Source of the DNA: Cavenderia fasciculata
Lineage: Eukaryota; Evosea; Eumycetozoa; Acytosteliales; Cavenderiaceae
Direction: 5' to 3'
Assembly (NCBI RefSeq): GCF_000203815.1
Contig: NW_004457711.1
Coordinates: 248,001 to 312,000 of the forward strand
Length of the DNA stretch: 64,000 nucleotides
Position 1 is the stretch's first letter. Each line of letters starts with the position of its first letter. The position numbers and the translations under genes were made by a program. Shown here one piece after another: positions 45,304 to 57,678 of this stretch. The notes under the pieces are model-generated. The model ran no database searches. It was not told where the DNA came from and saw only the letters and a program-made list of their open reading frames with translations.

Positions 45304-46289
45304 TATTAAATAAATAAATGAATGTCTTTTGTGAATTATTATTACAGACAAACAAATAGTTAGACTATTGATTATAATTATTATTAGAATATGAAAGGTG
45401 TAATTTGAAAAGATTAATTTCAATTTATATTAATTTTATACAGATATTGATACAACAAATAGATAATTCACTAGTGAAAGAATGAATGAATGAATGAATA
45501 AGAATAGTAGGGGTTGGTGTGTATGCCATATTTGAATGAAAAAAGATTTCGGTGAGGGAGGGAAGGAAGAGAGTGGTGGTTCTATTCAACGGGATTTCGA
45601 ATGAAACTAATTCGCAAGTAAAAAAGGGACTTGGCTATGCTAGACGGTCCGAAAATACTCGAGCATACCAAAACAAATAAATAATTTAATTTTTTTTAAA
45701 AAGGTATCCTCACAGAGAGATCTCTGAGTGAAGGGATGATGATGATGAGCGCATGCTCTTTGAAAGAAGACTACTAATCCAATCCAATCTAATATATATA
45801 TTATTATTATAGTGCACAGAGACACATGCAACGGCAATGTTAAAATAAAGATAAAGTAATGGTAAAAAGATTGGATTGATTCCCTATTATTATCATCCGT
45901 AGACACCACGCTAGGCACCTCAAAGAACAACTCCATCTGGCTGCGGGTATGGAATGCAAACATGTTGCAACAAACACCGATTAAATGTCATACCTATTTC
46001 TATTGCTCAAGATTAAAAGGGTATTCAAGTTGATGTTGTTGTCGTACGAATTGAATCAAGCAAGCAATTAAAGCATATCAATGTAATGTAACATTATTAT
46101 TAATATTATTATTATTATTAATAAATATTATTATTTAAATTAAATTGTAGAGTCACCAACATTCATCGCAAGTCATCATTATGTGGTGAAGTTCAAAATT
46201 TGTTAATATTAATTTTCATTAAAGAGATAATAATAAATAATAATATTTATCTATATATATATATATATATATTTGTACAAACAAACAAA
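45304..46289. other. Divergent intergenic region, about 1 kb
   Basis: It holds two dyads, CTCACAGAGAGATCTCTGAGTG at about 45708-45731 and GAGCGCATGCTC at about 45748-45759, in a less AT-rich patch (45600-45780). A further GC-richer patch lies at 45898-45965. A minus-strand frame 45963-45640 has no recognisable protein. TATATA runs precede the PSMD5 start. Confidence 0.4.
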
Positions 46290-47948
46290 ATGACAACAAT
46301 AGCAACAGCAGTAAATGAATTCATACCATTATTTAATATACTCGGACAGACAAGTGAAGAGGAAAAGATAGAGGACACTTGCAGAGAGATATCTGCATTG
46401 TTTGAGAAATACATACATGTCAAGCCACCATTGATCGTCGCCGATGAGATGGTACCCTTTATCAAGGGTGGTTTACAACATCCATATCATCAAGTTCGAC
46501 AGTTGACAATGAGACAAATACACAACAACATTGGCAAGCATACTGATCAGTTGGTTGGTTGGCTCAACAACAATGATATATTATCAGTCTTGGCACCCAT
46601 GTTATCATCTTCTAGATTGAGAATTGCAAATACTGCTTTGGAAATATTCTCTCTACTCTCTAAACTATCTCTACGTACAACCGAGAATAATAATAATAAT
46701 AATATTAAACAACTACTTTTAAACAAATCACTGTATTCAACATTAACAGAAATATTAAATGAAAATAGAGTTGATACAAAGATGCAAGTTGACAGCGATA
46801 GTAATGAAAGTGAAGAGACATCTACAAATAGATTAGAAACATTTAGAAAGGATGAAGTAGTATTGAGAGTATTGGATGTAGCTGTAATGTTGGCAGTTTC
46901 GTCGAGGGAGGCTTTGGAAATATACAAGACACCATTTTTAGAGTATTTGTTGAATCGTGTACCTCTAGAGACTGATACATTGGTTAAAATCAACTTGCTT
47001 GAAATCATTGCAAAATTGGGTGGCAGTTCGTTGGACGCACTTTCTCTAGTGTCTACTTTGTCACCAACATTTATCGGTGACTTGGTTGCAACGTTGGATA
47101 TAGAGGGTATCAAGCAGGAGACGACCGACTCACACTCGATCAACTCTGTCATTGTACTCGTTTCAAGATGGTGTTTGGGTGGTAATGCTCATGTCAACGT
47201 TGTGATGCAGTCGGTATCGAATACTGGTGTTGGTCTCGAGTCTGTATACTTTATAGCACTCGAATACTTTGTAGCAATGTTTAGAGAGAATGATGTGGCC
47301 AAGAGATGCCTAGAAACGTCTATTGGAGCAATCGGAGACATTGGATCACTCGAGAACGGTCTCGACCGCATCATAGCACGTCGATCACTCATAAAAGAGT
47401 ACATGGAGACAATCAGTGCCGCCGACCCTATTGCAATGTGCACTATGCATTCTTTTGCAACCATGTTGATTCATCATGGAGACAAACACAATAATAATAA
47501 TAATAATAATATTTCAACACCAGTCATTCCAATTTCAACAGAAGTGAGTGACAAATTAAAACAAGTTTATGATAGTTTGGGAGGTGGGGAGGCATCGGCA
47601 TTGGTGTTGCGTCGACTTATGAAATGCCTGTCTTCACCAATCGAAGACATCAAGACGGCCGCACTACACCTTGCACAAGGTCTGTGTTTCCACGGATGGG
47701 GTGCAGTTGCCTTACTCACCACTGCCTCTGGATTCATGGAGTATCTGGTCAGTCGGTCCAATGAAAACACCAAAATCATGCGTGAGTGGAAATTCACAAT
47801 CGTCCAAACACTCGTCACCCGCCAACAATCAGTGCTCGACACTCCAACCTTCCAAAATCAATGGACTCAACTCCAAACATACTATCGTCGTGGTGTCCAT
47901 TATATGCCAGCTGATGCCAATGTCGAAATTGCAACTCATCACCTTTAA
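46290..47948 (+). CDS. psmD5: 26S proteasome assembly chaperone PSMD5 (S5b/Hsm3-like)
   Basis: A single exon of 552 residues; I use the ATG at 46290 because the upstream in-frame codons are AT leader. PSMD5 helps assemble the 19S base by binding the C-terminus of Rpt1/Rpt2. It is an all-helical armadillo-like protein with no catalytic site. Recognisable stretches are FIKGGLQHPYHQVRQLTMRQI, LAPMLSSSRLRIANTALEIFSLL, VLRRLMKCLSSPIEDIKTAALHL and, near the end, LVTRQQSVLDTPTFQNQWTQL with YYRRGVHYMPADANVEIATHH. The last is in the place of the family's conserved YVKxxxxVE(V/A)A ending. Asn runs interrupt two loops. The family assignment is from overall pattern, without an alignment. Confidence 0.85.
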   Translation: MTTIATAVNEFIPLFNILGQTSEEEKIEDTCREISALFEKYIHVKPPLIVADEMVPFIKGGLQHPYHQVRQLTMRQIHNNIGKHTDQLVGWLNNNDILSVLAPMLSSSRLRIANTALEIFSLLSKLSLRTTENNNNNNIKQLLLNKSLYSTLTEILNENRVDTKMQVDSDSNESEETSTNRLETFRKDEVVLRVLDVAVMLAVSSREALEIYKTPFLEYLLNRVPLETDTLVKINLLEIIAKLGGSSLDALSLVSTLSPTFIGDLVATLDIEGIKQETTDSHSINSVIVLVSRWCLGGNAHVNVVMQSVSNTGVGLESVYFIALEYFVAMFRENDVAKRCLETSIGAIGDIGSLENGLDRIIARRSLIKEYMETISAADPIAMCTMHSFATMLIHHGDKHNNNNNNNISTPVIPISTEVSDKLKQVYDSLGGGEASALVLRRLMKCLSSPIEDIKTAALHLAQGLCFHGWGAVALLTTASGFMEYLVSRSNENTKIMREWKFTIVQTLVTRQQSVLDTPTFQNQWTQLQTYYRRGVHYMPADANVEIATHHL

Positions 47949-48883
47949 AACAAACAAAATATATATAAATACAAACAATTATATTATATTTCCGTTCCAG
48001 ACAGATGTCATATGTTTGATATATATCAATCAATCAATCATATCTATATTGTAAATAAAATTCTTTGGATGGACATTATATACATATATATATATATCTA
48101 TTGTCGACAATGAATGAATATCGATATCCATCCATCCATCCATCTTTTTTGTAAGAGAGAGGAGAAGAGAGAGGATCGCACCCCAAATTCAAATAATTAT
48201 AAAATAATTAAAAAAAATAAATAGTAAATTTCAAACTCTGAGTCTTCAAAGATTAAAAAAGGGCAGTTCATTCTTTTTATTCATTAATCATCCATCATCA
48301 AAGAATAATAAAATATACTATAGTCATACAAGCAAGAGATAAAAATAATAATAATATTAATACCTGTAAAAGTGAGTAGAAGAAATTAGGAGTAGTCTGC
48401 TTTACTTTGCTTTGCACTACTGTGGTCAAAGACACACAACACATTATTATTATTATTATTTTAATGTGGTGGTGTGTCATGTGCTTTGCTTTGCTTTGCA
48501 ACTTGCAAGATTTAAATTGTTGAAAGAAATGATATTAAAATTTCAACTCTATTTTCTATATTATATACTAACTCTCAAATATTATTTATTATTATTATTA
48601 TTATTATTGTACATATTACATTCAACATTCAATTTATTTTTCATACTCTTTATTATTATTATCAAACAAAACAGAACAAAAATATTTTAAAAGGCGATTC
48701 ATTCATTCATACAGTCATACATATAAAGTAAAAGGAAAAGAACATTATACATTGGTTACAACTAAACACTACATTAGAATAGAATAGAATAGATATTGAA
48801 TCAGTATATATTATTATTGGATTGTAATATATAACTGTGTTGTGTATATATAAAAAGGGAGAAAGAAGAAGAAGTAAAAGAAG
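47949..48883. other. Intergenic region
   Basis: 0.93 kb of AT-rich spacer. It contains TATATA (48079-48096), CCATCCATCCATCC (48126-48140), CTTTGCTTTGC repeats in two places (48402-48416, 48483-48497), ATT runs and GAATAGAATAGAATAG (48776-48791). No gene is seen. Confidence 0.5.
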
Positions 48884-51800
48884 ATGTTTAGCCCATCTTA
48901 TGGAGGTATCAAAGCAGAGGAAAAGCCTGGACCAATGAGTCAATCAGGCATCAGCGGATACCTTCAAGGCATTTCATCTTACATCCCTAGCAGCATCAAG
49001 ACAACCATCAAGAAGCAAATTTACACATCACCATCGATTGTCGAAGGTGACAAGGATACCATTGTAGGAACCTATTTTGATGAATGTGAAATACTTGGTA
49101 AAAAGTAAGGAATAAGAATAAGAAGCATTACACACACACCACAGACAGTATTCTCTCTCTCTTTCTCTCTATCTTTCTCACACACTCTCTAAAGTTTGAT
49201 GTGAAGAGTTTTAAAACTCAACTTTTCAAGAATATAAATATATCTAACTAACTAATCATCTTATTTTATGTTTAGACACAAATTATTAACAATATGTTAT
49301 AATAATGGTTTTCAAATTTGGGATTTAGATAATCCCGATGGTGTAAGGGAGATCTTTTCTTTGAGAGAGGGTATGACTAGATTTGTAAAGGTGTTGACAT
49401 CACCTGCTCAAGCAGAGACACCAAATTCAGTGTTTTATGGCAAACGCCCGTTGTTGGCGGTGGTGTCAGGTGAGGACAACCCCAAAGTATCACGAAACAT
49501 GGTGCGTATCTTTTCGCTACGTACCACAGAGTTGGTCAATATGAACAAGTTTCGTACACCCGTCTACAACATTCTCTCCAACGACCGTATTGTGTTGGTT
49601 TGTTTAAAGGAGCGTATCGTCGGGTTTGACCCAGTGACCATGACCAAGCTCATCTCGCTGCCATGCTACCCAAGCGTGTCTGCTAGCGGCGTGGTGGCGT
49701 TGGGTCCACGCTGGATCGCCTACACTGATTCGCAGCCAATGCTCAATTCGCCGCAATCGTACTTCTCACAGATCAAAGGTGCTGCCTCGTCGATATCCAA
49801 CGGAGGTATGCAGAACCAATCCTTTGACAATGCCGTCGACGTTGCCACAGATATCGCCAAAGATATGGCCCAAAAGCTGTACTATATCAGCGATATTGGC
49901 CGTAAAAAGGTGACCAATCTGCTCTACCCAGACGACTCGCCACCTAGCAGCAGCTCACCCGCCGGCTCTGACTTTAAAGACTATAGCAACGGCGGTGTTG
50001 GTAGTGGCGGTAGCGGTACTCCAACCGAGGGTGGCAACGTTGTCATCATCTACGACTTTATTAAACATAGAAATATTGCTGTCATTAGACCAACTTCAAA
50101 TCATCCAATCTCTTATTTAACTTTCGATCCAAGCGGTACCCTTGTATGTTACAAAAAAAACAAAAAATATAGAATCAATATTTATATTTGTATTCATTTT
50201 ATTTTATTTTTAGCTATTTTCATGTTCAACAGAAGGAACAAAAATTAATGTATATCAAATTATCCCGTATTCAAATTCTTTATCGATTTCATCGCCAAGC
50301 TATCCAATCAACTTGGATCCTTCACAAGCATTTAGACAAATTTATGTCTTGAAAAGAGGCATTACTAACGCATCAATTCAAAGTATAAGTGTCAGTGATA
50401 CCTCAAAATGGGTTGCTGTTACTTCATCAAGGGGTACTACACGTATGTACATAAATATAAATAGATTTAAAGGAATACTTGGTATTAATTAATTTATTTA
50501 TTTATTTTTTAAACTTTTAGACATTTATGCTATTAATCCACTAGGAGGAGATGTTTCTATTCACACTCATATATCAAAGAATCATAATCAAAAGAAACCT
50601 TATGATTTCTCAAATATTCCAAACTATCTTGTAAATATTTTTAGTAGATATGTTTTTTATCTCTTGATTGATTTATTAATATTCTTTTTGTTTTTTCTTT
50701 CTATTTTTTTTTTTTTTTTAGCCATCTGTATTAACATTAAATTCAATGGATAGAATTAAATTATCAAATACAAAAGAAGAAAATCCATTGAATAAGATGC
50801 CACCACCAATTATTTCAGGTAATAGTTCATTTGTAGAATCGACTACACCAAATTTCGAACAATTATATGTAGTCAATCAAAATGGACAACTATTATTGTA
50901 TGAACTTAGACCACAACCACCTGTATCCCCAGAAATGGATCCAAATACTTTATGTCTTTCCCTTACTCCTTCATTTGAATGGGATATCTGTCGTAAAACT
51001 AGACAACAAGATTTTAAAAGTCCTTCTATTCCATATAATATAAATGTAATGTATAATGATAATAATATAATATTGAAATGACCTCTAATCAACTTTTTTT
51101 TTGTTTATTTATTTTTATTAGGACGCAAATGCAAATAATGCAAATGGAATGAATGGAAGTAGTGGTATAATGGAAGATGCTGTACAAGATTCAGAGACTA
51201 GATGGTTATACAATGTTGAGATTACAACTCATAGTCAAGAAATTCGTGCTATTTGGGGAGTTCCTCAATTCTCTTTTAGAAACTCTTCAACTTATAAACC
51301 ATCCCCAGACTCTTTATCATTCTTTGATGAGGATTATCCAGTGGGTGAGGTTATCAAGTTTGAAAAGAAGAGATCAACCATCTCTTCTCCAAGAGCCGAT
51401 TTCGATGATGGTGAAGTTGTATCCAATATTATGATCAATAATCATCATCACAATGGTGCTGCACATCTACATCATCACTATAGTGACAACAACCACGCCA
51501 ACAATAATAATAATAATAATAATGCCGTTGGACAAAATGGACTTGGAAAGAGCGGAAATGGTATCCCCAACCACCACAACAACCGTTCAAATGCTGTAGG
51601 TATTAACCAATACCAACAACAACAACAGCAAGAAAATGGTGAAATGGAATTGATGAAACAATTGGATCAAGCCATCAAGACTCCACTCTCCAACGGACAA
51701 TCACCAAAAATTAACAGTACCAACAACAGCAGTAACAATGCCTATACGAATACCAATAGTTACTCTAACAACAACTACAACTTGGATACTCTATCATCCT

Positions 51801-52546
51801 CTCCTCTTTCAAACAATGTACATAATTTTAATTCATATTCTCCATCATCAAACACCGATACGACCTCGACCTACAATCAACAACATCATCATAATTTAAT
51901 GAAACCGGCCAACAACAACAACAACAATTCACTTCCCATCAAATCCGCTGCTGCAACATCTATTCATCAATATGACAATATATATGGTTTAAATGATGAC
52001 GATATTTCATTTGGAAAGCAGAATGAATTATTACCTGTACCTCCAACAACATCGACAACCAACAACAAACAAGCACAACCACAACAACCAACACCAACAC
52101 AACCTGTAAATATTAAAAAGTCGACTACCACCACATTGCAAAATAATGATTATGAACCAAGCCTTACCAGCAGCAGCGGTGGCAACACTAACACCTCTAC
52201 CACCTCCACCACCACCACCAACAATGCGACCAATAATACCCAAAATGGTCCATTGTATCCACCAATTCCAACAGTCACTAGACCAACACCTCCCCCAACA
52301 TTGACAGCAATAACCAAAAAGCCAAGCTTGAGTGATTTTGATTCAGTAATGTCGGCATTGGAAAAGACACAACCAATGAATGTGCCTGCCTCTGCTGCCC
52401 CTGCTGCCTCGTCACTCTCAACCTCAACATCATCATCATCAGGCTCAAGCTCGGCTGGCTCAACTGCTACCTCACCAAAATCAAATGTTGTAGGATCTCC
52501 AAAAGGTACCAATCCAACACCAAGCAAAAAGAATGGAAAGAAATAA
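48884..52546 (+). CDS. bcas3: BCAS3 homologue (WD40 beta-propeller plus BCAS3 domain)
   Basis: Six exons, 48884-49104, 49276-50143, 50214-50442, 50521-50630, 50722-51045 and 51122-52546, give 1058 residues in one frame. BCAS3 is a PROPPIN-like propeller that with PHAF1 binds phosphoinositide at the phagophore, and it also acts in cell polarity. Hallmarks are SGYLQGISSYIPSSIKTTIK at the N-terminus, CYNNGFQIWDLDNPDG, RNMVRIFSLRT, NVVIIYDFIKHRNIAVI, FDPSGTLLFSCSTEGTKINVY across intron 2, and KWVAVTSSRGTTHIYAINPLGG across intron 3. The BCAS3 domain starts near SETRWLYNVEITTHSQEIRA with IWGVPQFSFRN. The C-terminal about 400 residues are Asn/Gln/Ser/Thr-rich and probably disordered. Quoted blocks are separate. 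Confidence 0.95.
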
Positions 52547-52926
52547 TAACAAACAAGACCAAGAAAGAACAACAAACTAATTTTTTTTTTTCCCCAATTT
52601 TTGTTGTACAAATCGATCAACCGTTTTTATAGAATATATCAAAAAAAACACAAAAACACTTTATAATAATACCAATAACAACAACACAAAACAAATAACA
52701 CAAAAAAAAAAACAATACTTACACCAAACTAAAACTAAAACTTAATCTAAAACAAAAAAAAACTTTACACAAAACTAAAACTAAAACTAAAACTAAAAAC
52801 AAAAATACTTTTTACAACCTATACAACTATTAATTAATTATGCAATCAATTGATTTACTTCTTACCTTATATAAATAAAGTCTTTTTTTTTCTTTTTTTT
52901 TTATAATAAATAATAAAAAATAAGTA
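52547..52926. other. Convergent 3' spacer with ACTAAA repeats
   Basis: An A-rich plus strand with repeated ACTAAA(A) units at about 52720-52745 and 52768-52800, and T runs at 52580-52590 and 52883-52902. No gene is seen. Confidence 0.6.
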
Positions 52927-54211
52927 TTATTTGTTTTGTCTTTTATTAATTTCCTTTAATATTTCAGCTTTCTTTTGGTCATATTCTGACATTACAAATT
53001 CGATTTCAGCCTCTTTCATTCTTTCGATCATCGATCTGATTGCGTAAATGTCCTTATCCATGTCTTTACATTTTTCATCGATTTCATTCCTCACAAGTCC
53101 ATCCAATAATTTCATCACCGTTTCCACCTCTTCTCCAGATAATAAATCCTTCTTTTTGTTGAGTTCTAGTGCAAAGTTGGGTTGTCCAAACTTGTCCTTA
53201 AGCCCAAGCATAATAGGCGTCAGAGCAATAGTATTTGTCGTTGGTAATGAAAAACTTGATGAAAAGGATGATGACTCTGATGAAGAATCATCATTTTCTA
53301 TTTTTAATCTATTTATATCTACATGTTGTGATGACTAAGTTAAGAAAAGAAGGAAGAGAAAAAAAAGGAAATATATAAATAAATATTTAAAAAAATGAAA
53401 TCTTGGTTAGATCGGATCTTGAAAATTAAGATATGTTTGCTGATGCTGAGTGTTGGTCCAATCCATCGTCGTTGGCGATCATCAAAGATTTACAACTATT
53501 GTTGGTGGGTGATCAGTATATAAATACAACTGATCCCACTATTTGAAACGATGATGACTGATGACTGCTGATTGACCCACAAACATTACTCTAATCCAAT
53601 GAATGGCTCTTTAGTTTTTGTTTGTACCCACCTTTAATCCGCCATTAGAGTTTGTAAGAGATCTTGGTTTAATTAATCTTTTGATCGATGTGATCCATTC
53701 GTCTTTATCCAGTGAATCTGTTGCACAAATCCTATATGTTCTTTCCTCTGTCCAAACTTTAAAACAATTCTTTCTCTTTGAAGATGATTTATCATCTGAT
53801 TCTACATTTAATATATGACTTATCGCTATTGATCCTTTCTCTATGCTCTATACAAAAATGATTAAACCAAAAATATCAATATTAGAATCATCAAATATCA
53901 TTATTGATCATCAATCATTCATCATTTGATCATACATTTTGTGATTTAAAATAATGTATTCCTTCATCATTTAAAACGCACCATCTCTTCTTCCAATTCT
54001 TAATTCTACCTCCTTGTTTGGTTACTGATCCTTCTTTAATTGATCTCTTTGTGATGTGTAATGGTAGAATTTATAATCAAATCATAAATGATTGATTGAT
54101 TGTTAGTTATGCTCTATCTCTATCTCTATCTCGGTTGCTAGATATCTATCTATTAACACATACATGTTTAGGTGGAGGTACCTTGTCTTTTGAATCTCTT
54201 AGTTGTGACAT
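52927..54211 (-). CDS. PH-domain protein with C-terminal coiled coil
   Basis: Four phase-0 exons, 54211-54164 (MSQLRDSKDKVPPPKH), 54046-53936, 53847-53632 and 53334-52927, give 260 residues. The pleckstrin-homology domain spans exons 2 and 3. Its beta1-beta3 part is SIKEGSVTKQGGRIKNWKKR followed by WCVLNDEGIHYFKS. Then come KNCFKVWTEERTYRICATD and the diagnostic C-terminal helix DKDEWITSIKRLI with the invariant Trp. The basic beta1-beta2 loop (KQGGRIKNWKKR) could bind phosphoinositides. After a Ser-rich linker, residues about 165-260 are charged and helical (MKLLDGLVRNEIDEKCKDMD, MIERMKEAEIEFVMS), likely a coiled coil. The first three exons are too short to stand out as ORFs. Function is probably a membrane adaptor. 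Confidence 0.85.
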
Positions 54212-55176
54212 CGGTGATGATTATGAATATAAATGTTTGTTATAACTTCACCAAACCACCCCTCTATCTCTCTCTCTTTTTGTGTATGTCTGTTGTCGTA
54301 CAAATGATGATATGATATGATGATGATGATATAATAATTAACCTATTCCCTTCTAGTTAGTTAGTTCGCTATTATCTTATTCTACAGAGGTATGTACAAA
54401 AAAACCAAACAATAACATCGCCTTGATTAAGATATAAAATAAATTATCCTTGTTTGTGTTGGATGGGTTGGTGCAGAAAGAAAAAATATCTATTTTTTTC
54501 TATTATCTTATTTGTAGGGAATGGTCCTAAACTAAAACAAAATTATTTTAATATAATAATAATAATATTAAACTATATCTGCTATTGGTATTTTATTATT
54601 ATTATTCATTTGTTTAAAATTGGCTATTATAATAAAAATTATATATTTTATGTATTAAATAATTTAAAAGTAAAAAAGATAATAAATATTTTATTCATAT
54701 TATGAAACTTCAAACCTCATGACCTATTGGTTCTTATACTAATCATGAAATAGGTTTTATTTGATTATTTATAAATAATAAATACATATTTAAATTAATT
54801 TTTAGACTGAGCTCGACTGAAGAACTTGCTTGTCCTCTTCAAAAAACAGAATCACTTTGCATGCATTCATATATCATCTTCGTCGTCGTCGTCATTGCTC
54901 AACTAACAATCAATACTTTAAACAAAGAGCAATAGAATAGAAATAGAATAGAATAGAAAGGAGAGGGAGTAATCGATCGATATTTTAGTGACAATTGAAT
55001 CGTTGACACACTGCAGAATACACACTACCCACAACAACAACAACAATAATTTCATATCACCAATATTTGTAATTATTAAAACAAGTAGTAGTAATAATAG
55101 TAATAACTATTGTTGTTGGTATCATCATTAATAGAGTACCTTAGTAACAATAAACTAGACACACAAACAGATAAAT
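54212..55176. other. Divergent intergenic region, about 1 kb
   Basis: AT-rich. It holds TCTATCTCTATCTC repeats (54114-54131), GATATGATATGATGATGATG (54309-54330), a TCGTCGTCGTCG run (54880-54893) and an interrupted dyad AAACCTCATGA...TCATGAAATAGGTTT (54711-54757). No gene is seen. Confidence 0.45.
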
Positions 55177-56387
55177 ATGACATCCTCGATCGACGATAAT
55201 ATAGACTTTGATTTGTCTGATTTACCAAACAAACTCTCTAAATCACCATATCTCACAAAGACAAATAGTAATGGTACATTGGAATTGGATAAGGATGCAT
55301 ACGATGACCTATTGAAAAAGACTATAGACTCTCTTGATATCGTTTCTCGTGCATTTGATAAATATAGGTATGCACTCTTATATTTACTTTATATGTGTGT
55401 ATAAAATCGATACTAACTATATCTACCAATTGGTTACAGTCCTAATGAAATAGCATTCAGTTTTAATGGAGGAAAGGATTGTTGTGTTCTCTTGCATTTG
55501 ATACACTATGCATTAACTAAAAAATGTCAGTCTCTTCGCGACCAACAACAACAGCAACATAGAGTAGAAGGAGAGGAAACAAGGACACCAATCAATAATA
55601 GTTGTAGTGTCAATAGTCACCAAGACAGCGGTACTGGTGACGACAAAGACATCAATACAAGAGGAACACAAGGTTATATTTCACCTGTAAGATTAATACC
55701 CATACATAGATTATCAAATATCCTGTATCTTAACTGACACCAACCACATTATTGTATTAAATAGGAAATGAATTCTCTTAATAATCATAAAAATAATAAT
55801 AATACCAACCATGAAAAAATTAATCATAGTATACCAGAATTACGTACATTGTATTTTATTAATGATAAATGTTTCCCAAGTGTCAATGAATTTACAGAGA
55901 AATGCGCAAAGTTGTAAGTATCCTTATTCTATATTCTATATTCTATTTTACATCTATTTAACAATCAAATGTTCAACTCTTTCTTTATAGATATAAATTA
56001 AACGTTACAAATATATCAAAGGGAATAAAGGAGGGATTAGAAGAAGTGGTAGAAAAATATAATATTAAAGCTGTGTTTGCTGGTGCAAGAAACACAGATC
56101 CACACTGCGAACATTTGGACGACTTTACACCAACCGATCCGGGATGGCCTCAGTTGATGAGGATCAATCCCATATTACAATGGAATTATAAGAATGTATG
56201 GCAGTTTATACATACCTTCCGAGTCCCTTACTGTAATCTCTATGACCAAGGATACACTTCGATTGGGCACATTGACGATACAATCCCCAATCCTTCACTT
56301 TTAGATGCCTCTTCTGGCATCTATAAACCAGCTCACCATCTTCTCGACGGATCATTAGAAAGATGTGGTAGAATAAAAAAGAAGTAA
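55177..56387 (+). CDS. flad1: FAD synthase (FMN adenylyltransferase, PAPS-reductase fold)
   Basis: Exons 55177-55367, 55440-55686, 55765-55913 and 55991-56387 give 327 residues. The enzyme makes FAD from FMN and ATP in the cytosol. The PP-loop IAFSFNGGKDCCVLLHL (GGKD at 74-77) is followed, after a low-complexity insertion rich in Gln and Asn, by RTLYFINDKCFPSVNEFTEK. Then come VFAGARNTDPHCEHLDDFTP, DPGWPQLMRINPILQWNY, VWQFIHTFRVPYCNLYDQGY and TSIGHIDDT, all of which are the FLAD1 C-terminal/Fad1 series. As in fungal Fad1 there is no N-terminal molybdopterin-binding domain. The insertion between the PP-loop and the next core strand (about residues 90-170) is unusual and probably a surface loop. 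Confidence 0.95.
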
Positions 56388-56689
56388 AATATGAATATAT
56401 ATATCAAGCTAATACCTCTGAGTAGGTATTGGTTGCTTATACAAACAAACAAACAAAAAGAAAAAGATCCAGATTATCGGGGAAGTTCGGCTTTCCGACT
56501 TTTCGTCAAAAAGATCACCAAATTTTTTGCCCCAATTACGTATACGGGTTTCTACTTGTTGCTATAATGTCGCAATGCGTCATAATCGATACATCTAAAT
56601 TAATTATTTGTTCACCAACTATTTAAACCAACCAAACAACCTTTTCAATTTCATTCTTTGTTTGTTATTTATTTATTGAAAAAAAAAAG
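56388..56689. other. Intergenic spacer with two hairpins
   Basis: AATACCT-CTGAGT-AGGTATT at about 56411-56430 lies just after the FAD synthase stop. AAGT-t-CGG-CTTT-CCG-ACTT lies at about 56482-56500. The first could assist 3'-end formation; the second is in a less AT-rich patch (56470-56580). No gene is seen. Confidence 0.4.
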
Positions 56690-57330
56690 ATGGAATTTAT
56701 TGAAAGATGTCTTGGCAGATTATTTTATAATTTCAGAGGAAGAGATGTTCATTTAATTTGTAATGCAGATAATGTATCCATCATCCCATCAACCATTCAA
56801 TTAACTAGTAGTGATTTCAATGATAATGAACCAATGCCATTAGTATGTACCTCTGGAGAAGGAGAAGATAAATCTCCATCACTTGAATGGAAAAATATGC
56901 CAGAACAAACCAAAGAGATATTAATAATATTGGAAGATCCCGATGCTCCACGTATGTATAGTGCACAATTACCAATATTGTTCATTGACCATTCAATTAA
57001 TAATAGTTTTTCAACTTTTTAGTACCAAAACCTGTTATTCATATGATATGTCGTATTCCACCAACATTTAATTCAATCGAACAAGGAGTATTGAATATAG
57101 ATAATAACATTCACAATTTCAAATTCTTGCCAGGAATATTTGGAAGGCTGGGATATCACGGACCACGTCCAGTTAGAATGCATGGGTCTCACAGATACAT
57201 TTTTCAAATATATGCTCTAAATGAACCTATCCTTGATGAAGAGGTAACCAATAAGGACGATTTAATAGATTCAATATCTAAAAAATCTATATCTCGTGGT
57301 ACTCTCACAGGAACTTTTGAAAGATTCTAA
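56690..57330 (+). CDS. PEBP-family protein (YbhB/RKIP-like)
   Basis: Exons 56690-56951 and 57023-57330 give 189 residues. PEBP folds bind anionic or phospholipid headgroups and small ligands. The family core motif ILIILEDPDAPLPKPVIHMI spans the intron (DPDAP is the ligand-site strand). It is followed by FGRLGYHGPRPVRMHGSHRY (GYHGPRPP-like and HRY motifs) and FQIYALNEPI, with the C-terminal helix ISRGTLTGTFERF in place of A.GxLxGxY.R. The pattern of FTKD-less N-terminus with SLEWKNMPEQTKEIL matches the bacterial YbhB/YbcL branch more than animal RKIP. It is probably a cytosolic ligand-binding protein; no kinase role can be inferred. Confidence 0.92.
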
Positions 57331-57498
57331 AATAGATAAAGTGCAAAGTCTTGGCGCGCATATTAAAATTAAAAATAAATATAAATTGAACATGTTCATT
57401 TCCAAATAAAGATAAGCATAGTTTCTAGAGCAGTATTGATACTTTTTGTTTGTATGTGTGTATATATATAGAATAGTATTGTGTAAATTTAGATATAG

Positions 57499-57645
57499 AT
57501 GAAACATAATATAAGTGATGCAGGGAATGAATATGGAGGAGATATCGATAATCATTCAATTAGTAGTCTCAGTCCAACATCACAACGACAACGTCGACGA
57601 AAGAGAACAAAGAGAGCTTCATTCACCAAAGATACAAACAATGTC

Positions 57646-57678
<33 letters not shown>

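Noticed and set aside
45640-45963. 107-codon minus-strand frame
   Set aside because: Content looks random, and it crosses AT runs and two dyads.
52720-52800. ACTAAA repeats as telomere-like sequence
   Set aside because: Dictyostelid telomeres are AG-type; this is an A-rich untranslated repeat between housekeeping genes.
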